64,000 bases of DNA from assembly GCA_035503715.1 (NCBI GenBank), contig DATJTE010000117.1:5507-69506 (forward strand). Reading direction: 5' to 3'. Each line of letters begins with the position of its first letter. The stretch's first letter is position 1. Made by a program: the position numbers and the translations under genes. This document shows positions 16,335 through 24,465 of this stretch, in pieces. The notes below the pieces were generated by a model, which saw only the letters and a list, made by a program, of their open reading frames with translations, did no database searches and was not told the origin of the DNA. This DNA comes from OAS926 sp035503715 (GTDB lineage Bacteria; Pseudomonadota; Alphaproteobacteria; Rhizobiales; Rhizobiaceae).

Positions 16335-17000
16335 TCAGGCTTTCAGGAATGGCTTGGCCGCAGCCAAGACCTCTTCCTTGGTCTTCGGCTCGTCGAAGGC
16401 GCCATCCCAGCCCTTCTTGCCGCCGATGCGACGGACCTCAGCCGCATGCCGTGCTTCCACCGAGTGGATTTGAAGGGCAGCGGTGAGGATGTCGTCGCTC
16501 TCGATCAGGGTGCCTGCCTGGCCTTTGTAGGCTGCGACGCCGAGGTCTTCGAACGTTTGCGACAAGGTCAGGAACGTGTCGAAGTTCGAAAACACGTCGG
16601 CATACTTACCGCCGGCGGTGAAGTCGGCTTCCGGCCGCTTCACCGCCGCCGAGCCAAGCGCGCCAGACAGGAACGCGACGTGGGCGGCTTCATGCGCTCC
16701 GATCTGGTTGAACACGGCCTTGTGTTCGTCCGGATAAATGCCGGCGTCGTAACCCGAGCGGTAGAACGCGTCTTCGATGTGCTCGAGCGTCAGCGCGAAG
16801 TTGAGCGTGTCCACGATCTGCTGCGGAATGCCTTGCGCGAAGACTTCGCGCGACGCTGCAGCCAGCACCAGCGGTGCCGACGCCATTGCGCCGAGACCAA
16901 ACGCTGCCTTGGTGAAGAGGCCGCGCCGGTTGGTGACGAGACGGTCGACAAGATCGGGATCGAGGCCGCCAAGGATGGTCGTATTGGGTTGAATGGTCAT
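16335..17000 (-). CDS. ferritin-like domain protein, Tat-type signal (copy B)
   Basis: 221 aa. The N-terminus has a twin-Arg motif (NRRGLFTKAAFG) and a hydrophobic run ending SAPLVLAAASREVFA, pointing to export. The body is a four-helix ferritin-like fold with carboxylate/His ligands: FALTLEHIEDAFY, QIGAHEAAHVAFLSG, SQTFEDLGVAAY and HSVEARHAAEV. It is homologous to the next gene upstream (12-base spacing), so the two are tandem paralogues in one operon. The family is linked to desiccation and stress; the exact activity is unproven. AAGGAG precedes ATG 17000. Confidence 0.85.
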   Translation of the reverse strand: MTIQPNTTILGGLDPDLVDRLVTNRRGLFTKAAFGLGAMASAPLVLAAASREVFAQGIPQQIVDTLNFALTLEHIEDAFYRSGYDAGIYPDEHKAVFNQIGAHEAAHVAFLSGALGSAAVKRPEADFTAGGKYADVFSNFDTFLTLSQTFEDLGVAAYKGQAGTLIESDDILTAALQIHSVEARHAAEVRRIGGKKGWDGAFDEPKTKEEVLAAAKPFLKA

Positions 17001-17012
17001 GTCGAAATCTCC

Positions 17013-17690
17013 TTAGAGGCTGTTCGCGGTGACTTCGGTCTTGATGAACGGCTTGGCTGCCTTGAGCACATGGCCCGGCTCCATCACCACATCGAGACCG
17101 GTCTTGTCGTCGACGATGTCCGAACCGGCGAACGATGGGCCACCCGGCTGCAGAAGGTCGCGAATGACAGCGGCGTGACGCGCCTCGACCGAAACGATAC
17201 GGCCGGCGGCGGTGAGATAATCCGGATTCTGGATCAGCTTGCCGGCGCCGTTGTAGGCGGAGACACCAAGGTCCTCGAATGTCTTGGCGGTGCCGAGCAC
17301 CGAGGCGCGGTCGCCGAAATTGACTGCCGAGAAATCGACTTCCAGATCGGGGATCGCCTTGTCGGCGAGCGCACCTTTCAGGAAATCGACATGCGCTTTC
17401 TCGTGATCGCGGATGTCGGTGAGGATCGACTTCTCATCGTCGGTGATACCGCTGTAAGCGCTCTCGACGACCCTGGTGTAGAAGGCAGCTTCGAGTTGCT
17501 CCAGCGCATAGGCGTAGTTGAGAATGCCAATGTCGCCTTCGCCGAGGTCGGCGGCCAGGGCTGATGAGATCCCGAAGTTCGGAAGTCGGCCACCGAACGC
17601 AGCAAGTGCAATCGCGGTGCCTCCCGTCCATTTCAAAACAGTTCTGCGTGAGTGTGTGACGGACCCGCCGCCGCTTTTTTCTTTGAGCAT
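17013..17690 (-). CDS. ferritin-like domain protein, Tat-type signal (copy A)
   Basis: 225 aa from ATG 17690, which has GGAGAG at 17696-17701; an ATG at 17702 is possible but has no such site. Tat motif SRRTVLKW, then a hydrophobic stretch TGGTAIALAAFGG. Ferritin-like helices carry AYALEQLEAAFY, DIRDHEKAHVDFLKG, KTFEDLGVSAY and VSVEARHAAVI, the ligand pattern of a diiron site. It is first in the two-gene operon. A candidate EcfG promoter lies about 140 bases upstream, suggesting general-stress control. Confidence 0.85.
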   Translation of the reverse strand: MLKEKSGGGSVTHSRRTVLKWTGGTAIALAAFGGRLPNFGISSALAADLGEGDIGILNYAYALEQLEAAFYTRVVESAYSGITDDEKSILTDIRDHEKAHVDFLKGALADKAIPDLEVDFSAVNFGDRASVLGTAKTFEDLGVSAYNGAGKLIQNPDYLTAAGRIVSVEARHAAVIRDLLQPGGPSFAGSDIVDDKTGLDVVMEPGHVLKAAKPFIKTEVTANSL

Positions 17691-17842
17691 ATTGCTCTCC
17701 ATTCTTGGCTTGCGGAGGAGTCCGCACTCAAAGCCACGAGACGGTGAGCAAATAGTTTTCTAACTATATGAATTTATTTATGAAATTGTGAGTGGATGGA
17801 ACATGCTAAAGCCGGCCTTCAGTCGGCCTTCTCTCTCTCTCT

Positions 17843-17868
17843 AAACATTCAGGCGGCAGAAATGTTCC
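17843..17868 (-). promoter_or_regulatory. candidate EcfG (general stress) promoter for the ferritin-like operon
   Basis: Minus strand: GGAAC at 17868-17864, 17-base spacer, GTTT at 17846-17843. This matches the alphaproteobacterial EcfG consensus GGAAC-N16/17-(C)GTT. It points at the ferritin-like operon. Confidence 0.55.
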
Positions 17869-17940
17869 CTACAAGCATTGCTGACAATGCTGCGTCGGCC
17901 CAGGTCGGAAATACTCCGCCGAGCCGTTGCAGGGCGTTTG

Positions 17941-17966
17941 GGAACAGAATGTGCTTCCAGATGTTT
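17941..17966 (+). promoter_or_regulatory. candidate EcfG promoter for the KGG-type/flavodoxin genes
   Basis: Plus strand: GGAAC at 17941-17945, 17-base spacer, GTTT at 17963-17966. It sits 55 bases before the ATG at 18022, divergent from the similar element at 17843-17868. Confidence 0.55.
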
Positions 17967-18021
17967 CGATCGCAGCGTGTGGGAAGCTTTGTAAAAGCGC
18001 TTCAGCGACTGGAGAACTGTC

Positions 18022-18321
18022 ATGCCACGTGGCGATAAGTCCAGGTACACCGACAAACAGGAACGCAAAGCCGACCACATTGCAGAAGGCTACGAAAAGC
18101 GTGGGGTTTCTGAGAAAGAGGCTGAGCGTCGCGCGTGGGCAACGGTCAACAAAGATGACGGCGGCGGTAAGAAAGCCGGAGGGTCGGGCCGCGGTAAGAA
18201 GACTGGAAGTCCAGCTGCGCATAAAGGTGGCCGAAAAGGAGGAGCGGCGAGCGCTTCACGATCCGCCGCCGCGCGTTCGGCCAGTGCGAAGAAGGCAGCC
18301 GCTACCCGCAACTCCAAGTGA
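18022..18321 (+). CDS. basic KGG-type protein ('plasmid stabilization' family)
   Basis: 99 aa. The N-terminal part is a conserved small domain (DKSRYTDKQERKADHIAEGY, then RGVSEKEAERRAWATVNKD). The C-terminal half is a Lys/Gly/Ala/Ser-rich basic tail (KKAGGSGRGKK, RSASAKKAAATRNSK), likely disordered and nucleic-acid binding. Annotation pipelines often call relatives 'plasmid stabilization protein', but no toxin-antitoxin partner is seen. GGAGAA precedes ATG 18022. It overlaps the next gene by four bases (GTGA) if that gene uses GTG 18318. An EcfG-like promoter is upstream. Confidence 0.8.
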   Translation: MPRGDKSRYTDKQERKADHIAEGYEKRGVSEKEAERRAWATVNKDDGGGKKAGGSGRGKKTGSPAAHKGGRKGGAASASRSAAARSASAKKAAATRNSK

Positions 18322-18956
18322 CGAGCGAACTGATGGGCAAGAACGACCTGAAGGCATTCGCGCTTAACTGCTCGCTGAAGACATCGCAAGCCGCCGAAGT
18401 CAGCTCCACCGATAAGATGATTGCGGATCTGTTTGAGCTTCTCGAAAAGCATGGCGTTGTTTGTGACTCCGCCCGCGCGGCGGATTTCGAGATCAAGCCG
18501 GGCGTCCTGTCGGACGAGGGCGATGGCGATCAATGGCCTCAGCTCCGTAAGCGAATACTCGCGGCAGACATCTTCGTTCTGGGCACGCCGATCTGGCTCG
18601 GGCAGCCGTCAAGCATTGCCAAGCGGGTCGTCGAGCGCATGGATGCGTTTCTGGAGGAAACCGATCAGTCGAAACGGATGCCACCATCGGGCAAGGTCGC
18701 CATTGTCGCTGTCGTTGGAAATGAGGACGGCGCCCATCATTGTCATGCAGCAATGTTCCAGGCGCTGAACGACGTGGGATTCACGATACCCGCAAACGCT
18801 GGGGCGTATTGGGTCGGTGAGGCGATGGGTGATGTGAATTACGTCGACCTTAAAAGAGTACCGGAGAAGGTGAGCGAGACGCTGACGATGCTGGCGTCAA
18901 ACACGGTTCACATTGCGAGTGTGCTTAAGAAGCAGACCTACCCAGGCGTTGAATGA
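18318..18956 (+). CDS. flavodoxin-like / NAD(P)H-dependent FMN reductase family protein
   Basis: About 212 aa. Flavodoxin fold landmarks: an early strand AFALNCSLK with the phosphate-loop position modified, a helix STDKMIADLFELLEKHGV, then ADIFVLGTPIWLGQPSSIAK, the segment that normally contacts FMN, and VAIVAVVGNEDGAHHCHAAM. It probably binds FMN and reduces quinones or similar electron acceptors in the cytoplasm. GTG 18318 would couple it to the preceding gene; ATG 18333 (MGKNDLK) is the alternative start. Confidence 0.8.
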   Translation: MTSELMGKNDLKAFALNCSLKTSQAAEVSSTDKMIADLFELLEKHGVVCDSARAADFEIKPGVLSDEGDGDQWPQLRKRILAADIFVLGTPIWLGQPSSIAKRVVERMDAFLEETDQSKRMPPSGKVAIVAVVGNEDGAHHCHAAMFQALNDVGFTIPANAGAYWVGEAMGDVNYVDLKRVPEKVSETLTMLASNTVHIASVLKKQTYPGVE

Positions 18957-18991
18957 ACTACATCAGTGGGTGATCGGCCCGCGCGAGCACG

Positions 18992-19546
18992 TTACCGCTT
19001 CACTCGACTTTGCCCCTCTTGTAGGCGTGCCCATGCGTCAGCCCGCTCTAGCCAGCCTTCAAAAATGAGCTGCTTACCGGTCCCGGCGACTGCGGCTTCG
19101 AAAAATTCTTCGATCTCGCCACGGAGCCGCTTGCAAACGTTTGTTTCCGTCGGCGCATCCGCTGGGTGAGGCCATAGGATGAACCGGTCGTTGCGCAGGA
19201 TCATTCCATCGGAATTCTGCTGGCGAACCGCCAAGCACCCAAGCAAGTCGCACTTGATCACAACGCCCGGCGCAGTCGTAGCTCCGTGAATGACGAGCCC
19301 GTCTAGCGGGTCGCCATCTTCGCCGAGTGTGGATGGAATAAATCCCCAGTCATAAGGATAGGATAGGCCAAGGGGCAGCGCCCGCGAGTACTCGAACACA
19401 CCAGAAGCCGGATCGTAAGCGATCTTGGCGGTGGAGCCGCGCGGGGTCTCCACCACTAAGCGCACGAGATCGCCATTCACGGTATCAAGCTGATCGTAAC
19501 GCATCAGGTCTACCGCCGACTCAATCGGGAGCGTCGGGCGCTCCAT
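18992..19546 (-). CDS. ppa: inorganic pyrophosphatase (family I)
   Basis: 184 aa soluble enzyme hydrolysing pyrophosphate to phosphate with Mg2+. Signature YPYDWGFIPSTLGEDGDPLD carries the catalytic Asp triad (DGDPLD). VVETPRGSTAKIAYDP is the family's first strand pair with the substrate-binding Lys. As written its start lies 26 bases inside the lipoprotein gene; Met15 (19504) would avoid this overlap. It differs from a housekeeping Ppa in several loops, so it may be an extra, stress-associated copy. Confidence 0.88.
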   Translation of the reverse strand: MERPTLPIESAVDLMRYDQLDTVNGDLVRLVVETPRGSTAKIAYDPASGVFEYSRALPLGLSYPYDWGFIPSTLGEDGDPLDGLVIHGATTAPGVVIKCDLLGCLAVRQQNSDGMILRNDRFILWPHPADAPTETNVCKRLRGEIEEFFEAAVAGTGKQLIFEGWLERADAWARLQEGQSRVKR

Positions 19547-19745
19547 TCACCGTGCCGTCCGGATTGTTGGCTTGGCTGTCGCCACCCGTTCCAGTATCCG
19601 GCGTCGGATCAGTATCTACGGTTGGCGCAGTGTCGATGGCCGTAGGTTGTCTGCCGGAAGAGTTCGTTGTGGTGGGATCTTCACTGCAACCAGCAGCGAG
19701 AAATGCAAAGCTTACCGCAATCAACATTTTAAACGACGTCACCAT
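19521..19745 (-). CDS. small lipoprotein, Thr/Asp/Pro-rich
   Basis: 74 aa from ATG 19745. Type II signal: MVTSFKMLIAVSFAFLAAGC, with lipobox LAAGC, so it is lipid-anchored. The mature part is low-complexity and acidic (TAPTVDTDPTPDTGTGGDSQ), with no folded domain visible. It overlaps the pyrophosphatase start. A spacer or surface-linker role is possible but not supported further. Confidence 0.6.
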   Translation of the reverse strand: MVTSFKMLIAVSFAFLAAGCSEDPTTTNSSGRQPTAIDTAPTVDTDPTPDTGTGGDSQANNPDGTVNGAPDAPD

Positions 19746-19804
19746 AAGCGCATCCTCTTTGGTATGAGTAGCGCCCAATGTCTCACATCGGGCGGCTTTA
19801 GATG

Positions 19805-20101
19805 TCAGTCATGGTGCTCAGGCATCTTCTTGAGCCCGTCTTTGGTCCAAGAAGTGACCGCGTGAACTTCGCCATCCTCGTCGCGCATGAAATCGAGCTG
19901 GCGTGCAGGCACAGCAACTGGTTTCGCGCCGATGCCGAGAAAGCCACCAACATCGACGACGACCTGGCTGCTTCCGCCGGTGCCGTGCATATGTGAAACG
20001 GACCCGACCTTTTCGTCGTCTGCGCCGTAGATTGTAGCGCCTTCCACATTGGCCGGCGTCAATTCGGCATCGGTCAGCCGAATGTGCTTTGAATGGTCCA
20101 T
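19805..20101 (-). CDS. PRC-barrel domain protein
   Basis: 98 aa. The barrel strands read ANVEGATIYGADDEKVGSV, SQVVVDVGGFLGIGAKPVAV and LDFMRDEDGEVHAVTSWTKD, the usual PRC-barrel layout (adaptor fold first seen in photosynthetic reaction centre H subunit). Start ATG 20101 is preceded by AGGAG; the open frame to 20287 is not family-like. A candidate EcfG promoter ends about 26 bases before the ATG, giving a short leader. Stress-linked PRC-barrel proteins are common in Hyphomicrobiales; function unknown. Confidence 0.85.
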   Translation of the reverse strand: MDHSKHIRLTDAELTPANVEGATIYGADDEKVGSVSHMHGTGGSSQVVVDVGGFLGIGAKPVAVPARQLDFMRDEDGEVHAVTSWTKDGLKKMPEHHD

Positions 20102-20126
20102 GATTTGTCTCCTTTGGATAATCGTG

Positions 20127-20151
20127 AACCCGCGAATGCCTCGGCGGTTCC
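20127..20151 (-). promoter_or_regulatory. candidate EcfG promoter for the PRC-barrel gene
   Basis: Minus strand: GGAAC at 20151-20147, 17-base spacer, GTT at 20129-20127. Spacing to the AGGAG site and ATG 20101 fits a short untranslated leader. Confidence 0.6.
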
Positions 20152-20775
20152 ACGACAGGAGAGAGACTGCGAGCCGGACGGGACAGGTGCTCGTCTGCCG
20201 CTTCGTTGGCCAGCGAGGGAAATCGGGAAAATCCCGCTGTTCACCATGTACCGCCGTGCCCGATTGGCGCGGCCCGCAGCCTCGCATGAACGTAAGCGGA
20301 CCGATTAGGTTGCGATCACGGCGCGCCGGCTAATCTGACTCTGCGCTACGCGTCTTCGAGGACTTGCCTCAAAATTGGCTTCAGAGTGCATATTCAGCCT
20401 CAGAGCTGCCGATCACGCACTTCAGCAGAGCGTCAGCTTTTGGGTTGAAACGTAGCTCGTTCGCACGTCCGAATTGCCGGCGCAAAGCTGACGCGGCAGC
20501 ACCTTCTATACGCAGTTGGACACCAGTGCGCTTCGGCAGGCAAGGGACTCTGAGAAACGGCTCGAAGGCGCCCACGGTAACCGCTTGATTTCATTCGATT
20601 GGCAGGCTGACCACCGACTCGTTCAAGTGGGCAGCTTCGGAGAAAAAGCCGGGAGAGAACACAAACCAGTCGCTGCCGCACTGTTACCCGGTGGACAGCT
20701 GCTCCAGCGAAGGCCGGAAACACTGCGCTGCTGGAGGTGATGAAGCGCTCGGGAGAAAGTCGGACACAGACTGAT
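20152..20775. other. intergenic, no gene assigned
   Basis: About 620 bases between the PRC-barrel gene and tRNA-Ser. Opposing short frames (20364-20588 plus, 20381-20575 minus) cover the same bases and neither shows a known domain or ribosome site. As a region beside a tRNA it could hold a decayed integrase or att remnants, but I could not identify one. Confidence 0.35.
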
Positions 20776-20865
20776 TGGCGGAGGGAGTGGGATTCGAACC
20801 CACGGTGGGCTTGCACCCACGCCGGTTTTCAAGACCGGTGCCTTAAACCGCTCGGCCATCCCTCC
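20776..20865 (-). tRNA. tRNA-Ser (anticodon UGA)
   Basis: 90 bases including encoded CCA. The acceptor stem pairs GGAGGGA with TCCCTCC. The anticodon stem-loop is CCGGT-CTTGAAA-ACCGG, anticodon TGA. A long variable arm (GTGGGTGCAAGCCCAC) and the T-arm with GGTTCGAATCC are present. The long variable arm is the class II feature of serine tRNAs. Confidence 0.95.
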
Positions 20866-21104
20866 GGCATTGCGCATATGCGACAAGAACCCCGCCAGTT
20901 CAAGCGCGTGTGCACAACGCGCGAAGCGCTCATCGTGGTCGTGGTCACAATCTTGCCGGTATCCCGCCATATTCGGTTAATAGGAAAACAATCAATTCCT
21001 GCTTGAAGGAAGGGTAGGGGCTCCATCCTTCTGCAGGAATTGAGAAAGCCCGTCTGAGTTCGAGTGGCGGTGTCTCGGTGGGGATTTTCGGGGACGTTCT
21101 TCTG

Positions 21105-22403
21105 ATGGCTGGTCCGGCGCGCAAGCGCCTCTCCCGGACAACTGCAATCGCGATCGTGGCCGTTTCGGCGGCGTTTCTCGTTGCCTGCTCGACCTCGCAG
21201 CCGAAAGGCATGGTTCACCGCAAGACGGTGAAGTCGAAGGAATATTTCTCCGAAGCCGAATATGGCGTGAAGGCAAGCCCGCGCGTCACCAACAAGCGCT
21301 CGCGGTTGCCGCGCGGCGGTGGCCGCGACCAGCTCGGCAAGCCCTACAAGGTCAAGGGCAAGTGGTATTACCCGAAGGAAGAGCGCGACTACCGCAAGAC
21401 CGGCGCCGCGTCCTGGTACGGTGACGCCTTCCACGGGCGGCTGACCGCCAATGGCGAAATCTACGACATGACGCATCTGACGGCTGCGCATCCGACCATG
21501 CCGCTGCCGAGCTACGCGCGCGTCACCAATATGAAGAACGGCGCCTCCGTCATCGTGCGCGTCAACGATCGCGGGCCGTACGCCCGTGGCCGCATCATCG
21601 ATCTGTCGAAGCGCGCGGCGCAGCTTCTCGATTACACACATACCGGCATCGCCAAGGTGCAGGTCGATTATGTCGGCCGCGCGCCGCTCGATGGCAATGA
21701 CGATCAGTATCTGATGGCGTCGTACCGGCCGAACGGCGTGCGCGCCGATCCGCTGTCCGATGGGCTGCCGGAAGGCGTCATGATCGCCATGAACGGGCGC
21801 ACGCCAAGCGCGCCGGCAGGCGGCGTTGTCGTGGCTTCGGCCTTTCCCAATGTGTTCAAGACGCGCCGCATCGTCGGCGAGCCAATCGCGGTAGAGAGCG
21901 CGCCGATCGCAAGCGAGCCGGTCCAGGTGATGCCCGTCACCTATCAAAGCGATGTGGCGTACGGCGATCCGGTGCTGCCGGAGTTCGGACCGATCGTGCC
22001 CGAGCGTCCGGCGCAGGATATCTTCTACCCGCAAACGCAGACCGCCTTCGCCGTCATGTCCTACGCCGACGACCGGGTGAAGCAGGCGGTCGACCCCTTT
22101 GCGGGCATGGGTCATGCCGGCATGAGCGCCGACGATATCGTCTCCGCGTGGAAGCGCCAGAACGGGGGAGCTTCGCCGGCGGACAGTTATGTCGCGGCGG
22201 GCTCGTTCGCGAAAAGCGGAGAGGCGGAGCAGGTCGCCAAGGCCTTGTCCGCGTTCGGCCGCACGTCGATCGAAATCGCCGAGGATCAGGGCGTCAAATG
22301 GTACATGGTGAGCCTGCGCTCGGACAGCCGCGCATCGCTCGACGCCATGCTTGAAGCAGCCTGGGCGAATGGCGCGCCGGACGCGCTTGTCGTTCGCGAT
22401 TAA
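21105..22403 (+). CDS. rlpA: septal ring lytic transglycosylase RlpA family lipoprotein
   Basis: 432 aa. Lipoprotein signal with AVSAAFLVACSTSQ (lipobox Cys). The central double-psi beta-barrel contains GAASWYGDAFHGRLTANGE and VRVNDRGPYARGRIIDLS, including the catalytic-site Asp region. The C-terminal part (YVAAGSFAKSGEAEQVAKAL and beyond) looks like a SPOR domain, which binds denuded septal glycan. ATG 21105 was chosen; a GTG at 21078 is possible. It heads the classical rlpA-dac-tmk-holB-metG run. Confidence 0.93.
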   Translation: MAGPARKRLSRTTAIAIVAVSAAFLVACSTSQPKGMVHRKTVKSKEYFSEAEYGVKASPRVTNKRSRLPRGGGRDQLGKPYKVKGKWYYPKEERDYRKTGAASWYGDAFHGRLTANGEIYDMTHLTAAHPTMPLPSYARVTNMKNGASVIVRVNDRGPYARGRIIDLSKRAAQLLDYTHTGIAKVQVDYVGRAPLDGNDDQYLMASYRPNGVRADPLSDGLPEGVMIAMNGRTPSAPAGGVVVASAFPNVFKTRRIVGEPIAVESAPIASEPVQVMPVTYQSDVAYGDPVLPEFGPIVPERPAQDIFYPQTQTAFAVMSYADDRVKQAVDPFAGMGHAGMSADDIVSAWKRQNGGASPADSYVAAGSFAKSGEAEQVAKALSAFGRTSIEIAEDQGVKWYMVSLRSDSRASLDAMLEAAWANGAPDALVVRD

Positions 22404-22554
22404 ACGCGGCGGCGCATTCTTCGCCTGCTAAAAATCGAACGAAATCAAGCGTCTCCTGAAAATCCGCCATATTTGAATGGTTGTCCGTCCGGCGAAGGGC
22501 TGGTAGCTTCGTCCGATCTTGCGAGTGTGTGGGTTGGGCGTACGGGACAATCGC

Positions 22555-23721
22555 ATGGCATCTTGGGTCCAGATGCGCGTCTTTGCGTGCGTCGGCGCGT
22601 ATCTGGCGCTGACGGTTTCGGCAGGCGCCCAGCTTTTCGAGACCAAGGCCACGCAGGCCTACATGATCGACGCCACGACCGGCACGGTCCTCTTTTCGAA
22701 AGATCCCGACAAGCCGATCCCGCCGGCGTCACTGGCCAAGCTGATGACGATGGAGCTGGTCTTCCATGGGCTGAAGACCGGGCGGCTCTCCATGGACGAC
22801 ACGTTCATCGTCAGTGAAAACGCCTGGCGCACCGGCGGCGCGCCGTCCGGCACGTCGACCATGTTCGCCGCGCTTAAATCGGAGATCCGGATCGAGGACC
22901 TGATCCAGGGCGTCGTCGTGCAGTCGGCAAATGACGGCTGCATCATCATCGCGGAAGGCATGTCGGGGACAGAAGAAATCTTTGCCCAGCAGATGACGGA
23001 TCGCGCCCGCGCGCTCGGCTTCGAAAAATTGACCTTCAAGAACTCCACCGGCCTGCCCGCCGACGGGCAGGTGGTGACGGTGCGGGAGCTGGCAAGGCTC
23101 GGCGAACACATCTGGAAAACCTATCCCGAATACTTCAAATATTACTCCCAGCCCGAGTTCACCTGGAACAAGATCACGCAGAAAAACCGCAACCCGCTGC
23201 TCTCCATGGGCATCGGCGCGGACGGCATGAAGACCGGTTTCACCGAGGAATCCGGCTACGCCATTGTCGGCTCGGCAGCGCGCGACGGGCGGCGCATCTT
23301 TGTGGCGCTCGGCGGCATGACGAGCGAGCGCGAGCGCGCCGAGGAAGCGCGTAAGATCATCGAGTGGGGCATGAAGGCGTTCGAGAAGAACGAGCTGTTC
23401 GCCGACGGCGAAACCGTCGGCGAGGCGCAGGTCTATGGCGGCGAGAAGGGCGGCGTCGCACTCAAAGCCAAGGGGCCGATCTCGATCCTCATCCCGCTCG
23501 CCAACCGTGACCGGTTGATCGCGCGCATTGTCTATGAAGGCCCGGTTGTCGCGCCGGTCGAAGAGGGAACGCCGGTCGGCTCGCTGAAAGTGTGGATCGG
23601 CGACACGCTCTCGCAGGAGACGCCGCTCTTCGCCGCGGAGAGCGTCGGCGTGGGCACGCTCTGGCAGCGTGCGCAGGACGCCGTATTCGAACTGCTCACA
23701 GGCTGGCTCCGTACCGTCTGA
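22555..23721 (+). CDS. dacC: D-alanyl-D-alanine carboxypeptidase (PBP5/6 type)
   Basis: 388 aa from ATG 22555. Cleavable signal peptide ending VSAGAQLF, then MIDATTGTVLFSKDPDKPIP. All three active-site motifs are present: SLAK (PPASLAKLM), SAN (VVQSANDG) and KTG (DGMKTGFTEES). A C-terminal PBP5-type domain and an amphipathic end (FELLTGWLRTV) suggest membrane anchoring. It trims the terminal D-Ala of peptidoglycan stems in the periplasm. The symbol is by family; the exact dac paralogue is not certain. Confidence 0.93.
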   Translation: MASWVQMRVFACVGAYLALTVSAGAQLFETKATQAYMIDATTGTVLFSKDPDKPIPPASLAKLMTMELVFHGLKTGRLSMDDTFIVSENAWRTGGAPSGTSTMFAALKSEIRIEDLIQGVVVQSANDGCIIIAEGMSGTEEIFAQQMTDRARALGFEKLTFKNSTGLPADGQVVTVRELARLGEHIWKTYPEYFKYYSQPEFTWNKITQKNRNPLLSMGIGADGMKTGFTEESGYAIVGSAARDGRRIFVALGGMTSERERAEEARKIIEWGMKAFEKNELFADGETVGEAQVYGGEKGGVALKAKGPISILIPLANRDRLIARIVYEGPVVAPVEEGTPVGSLKVWIGDTLSQETPLFAAESVGVGTLWQRAQDAVFELLTGWLRTV

Positions 23722-23793
23722 GGTACAATCACCTTTGCCATGGACCCGACCGGCATTGCGCCTTAAGACGGCTGCCGGAAACGGATTTTGCAT

Positions 23794-24465
23794 GTGAATC
23801 GCGGTTTTTTCATCACCTTCGAGGGCGGCGAGGGCGCCGGCAAGTCGACGCAGATCACGCGTCTTGCCGAGCGGCTGCGCGTGCTTGAATACAAGGTGCT
23901 GGTGACGCGCGAGCCGGGCGGCTCGCCGGGTGCGGAAGCCGTGCGGCATGTGCTGCTCTCAGGCGCCGCCGAGCCGTTCGGTCCGGGGATGGAAGCCATA
24001 CTTTTTGCCGCCGCGCGTTCCGATCATGTCGAACAGGTCATCCGGCCGGCGGTTGAAAAAGGCGAGATCGTGCTCTGCGACCGGTTTCTCGATTCCTCGC
24101 GTGTCTATCAGGGCGTTTCGTCCGGTCTCGATCCGCATTTCATGGCAGCACTCGAGCGCGTCGCGATCAACGGCATGATGCCCGACCTGACGCTCATCCT
24201 CGACCTCGATCCGGAAGAGGGACTGCGTCGCGCAACGGAACGGCGTGGCGGCGATCATGCGGATCGGTATGAGAAAGAGACAGTGGAAATTCACCGCAAG
24301 CGCCGCGAGGCCTATCTGGCGATCGCGGCGGCCGAGCCGGATCGCTGTATCGTCGTCGACGCTTCGGCATCGCCTGACGATGTGGAGGCAGTGATCGCCG
24401 CGGCCGTGCTTGCAGCGCTGGACGCGATCCGCGACGGCGGGCCGGTGGAGAAGGCGGCATCCTGA
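23794..24465 (+). CDS. tmk: thymidylate kinase
   Basis: Phosphorylates dTMP to dTDP with ATP. P-loop FEGGEGAGKSTQI, DRX motif LCDRFLDSSRVYQG, and the LID region RATERRGGDHADRYE. Length (about 223 aa) is typical. GTG 23794 gives the normal N-terminus MNRGFFITFEGGEG; TTG 23788 is a two-codon longer alternative. It overlaps holB by one base (TGATG), a conserved bacterial pairing. Confidence 0.95.
   Translation: MNRGFFITFEGGEGAGKSTQITRLAERLRVLEYKVLVTREPGGSPGAEAVRHVLLSGAAEPFGPGMEAILFAAARSDHVEQVIRPAVEKGEIVLCDRFLDSSRVYQGVSSGLDPHFMAALERVAINGMMPDLTLILDLDPEEGLRRATERRGGDHADRYEKETVEIHRKRREAYLAIAAAEPDRCIVVDASASPDDVEAVIAAAVLAALDAIRDGGPVEKAAS

Noticed and set aside
16446..17564. 372-aa plus-strand open frame opposite the ferritin-like genes
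   Set aside because: It crosses both ferritin-like genes and their spacer in antisense, with no recognisable domain.
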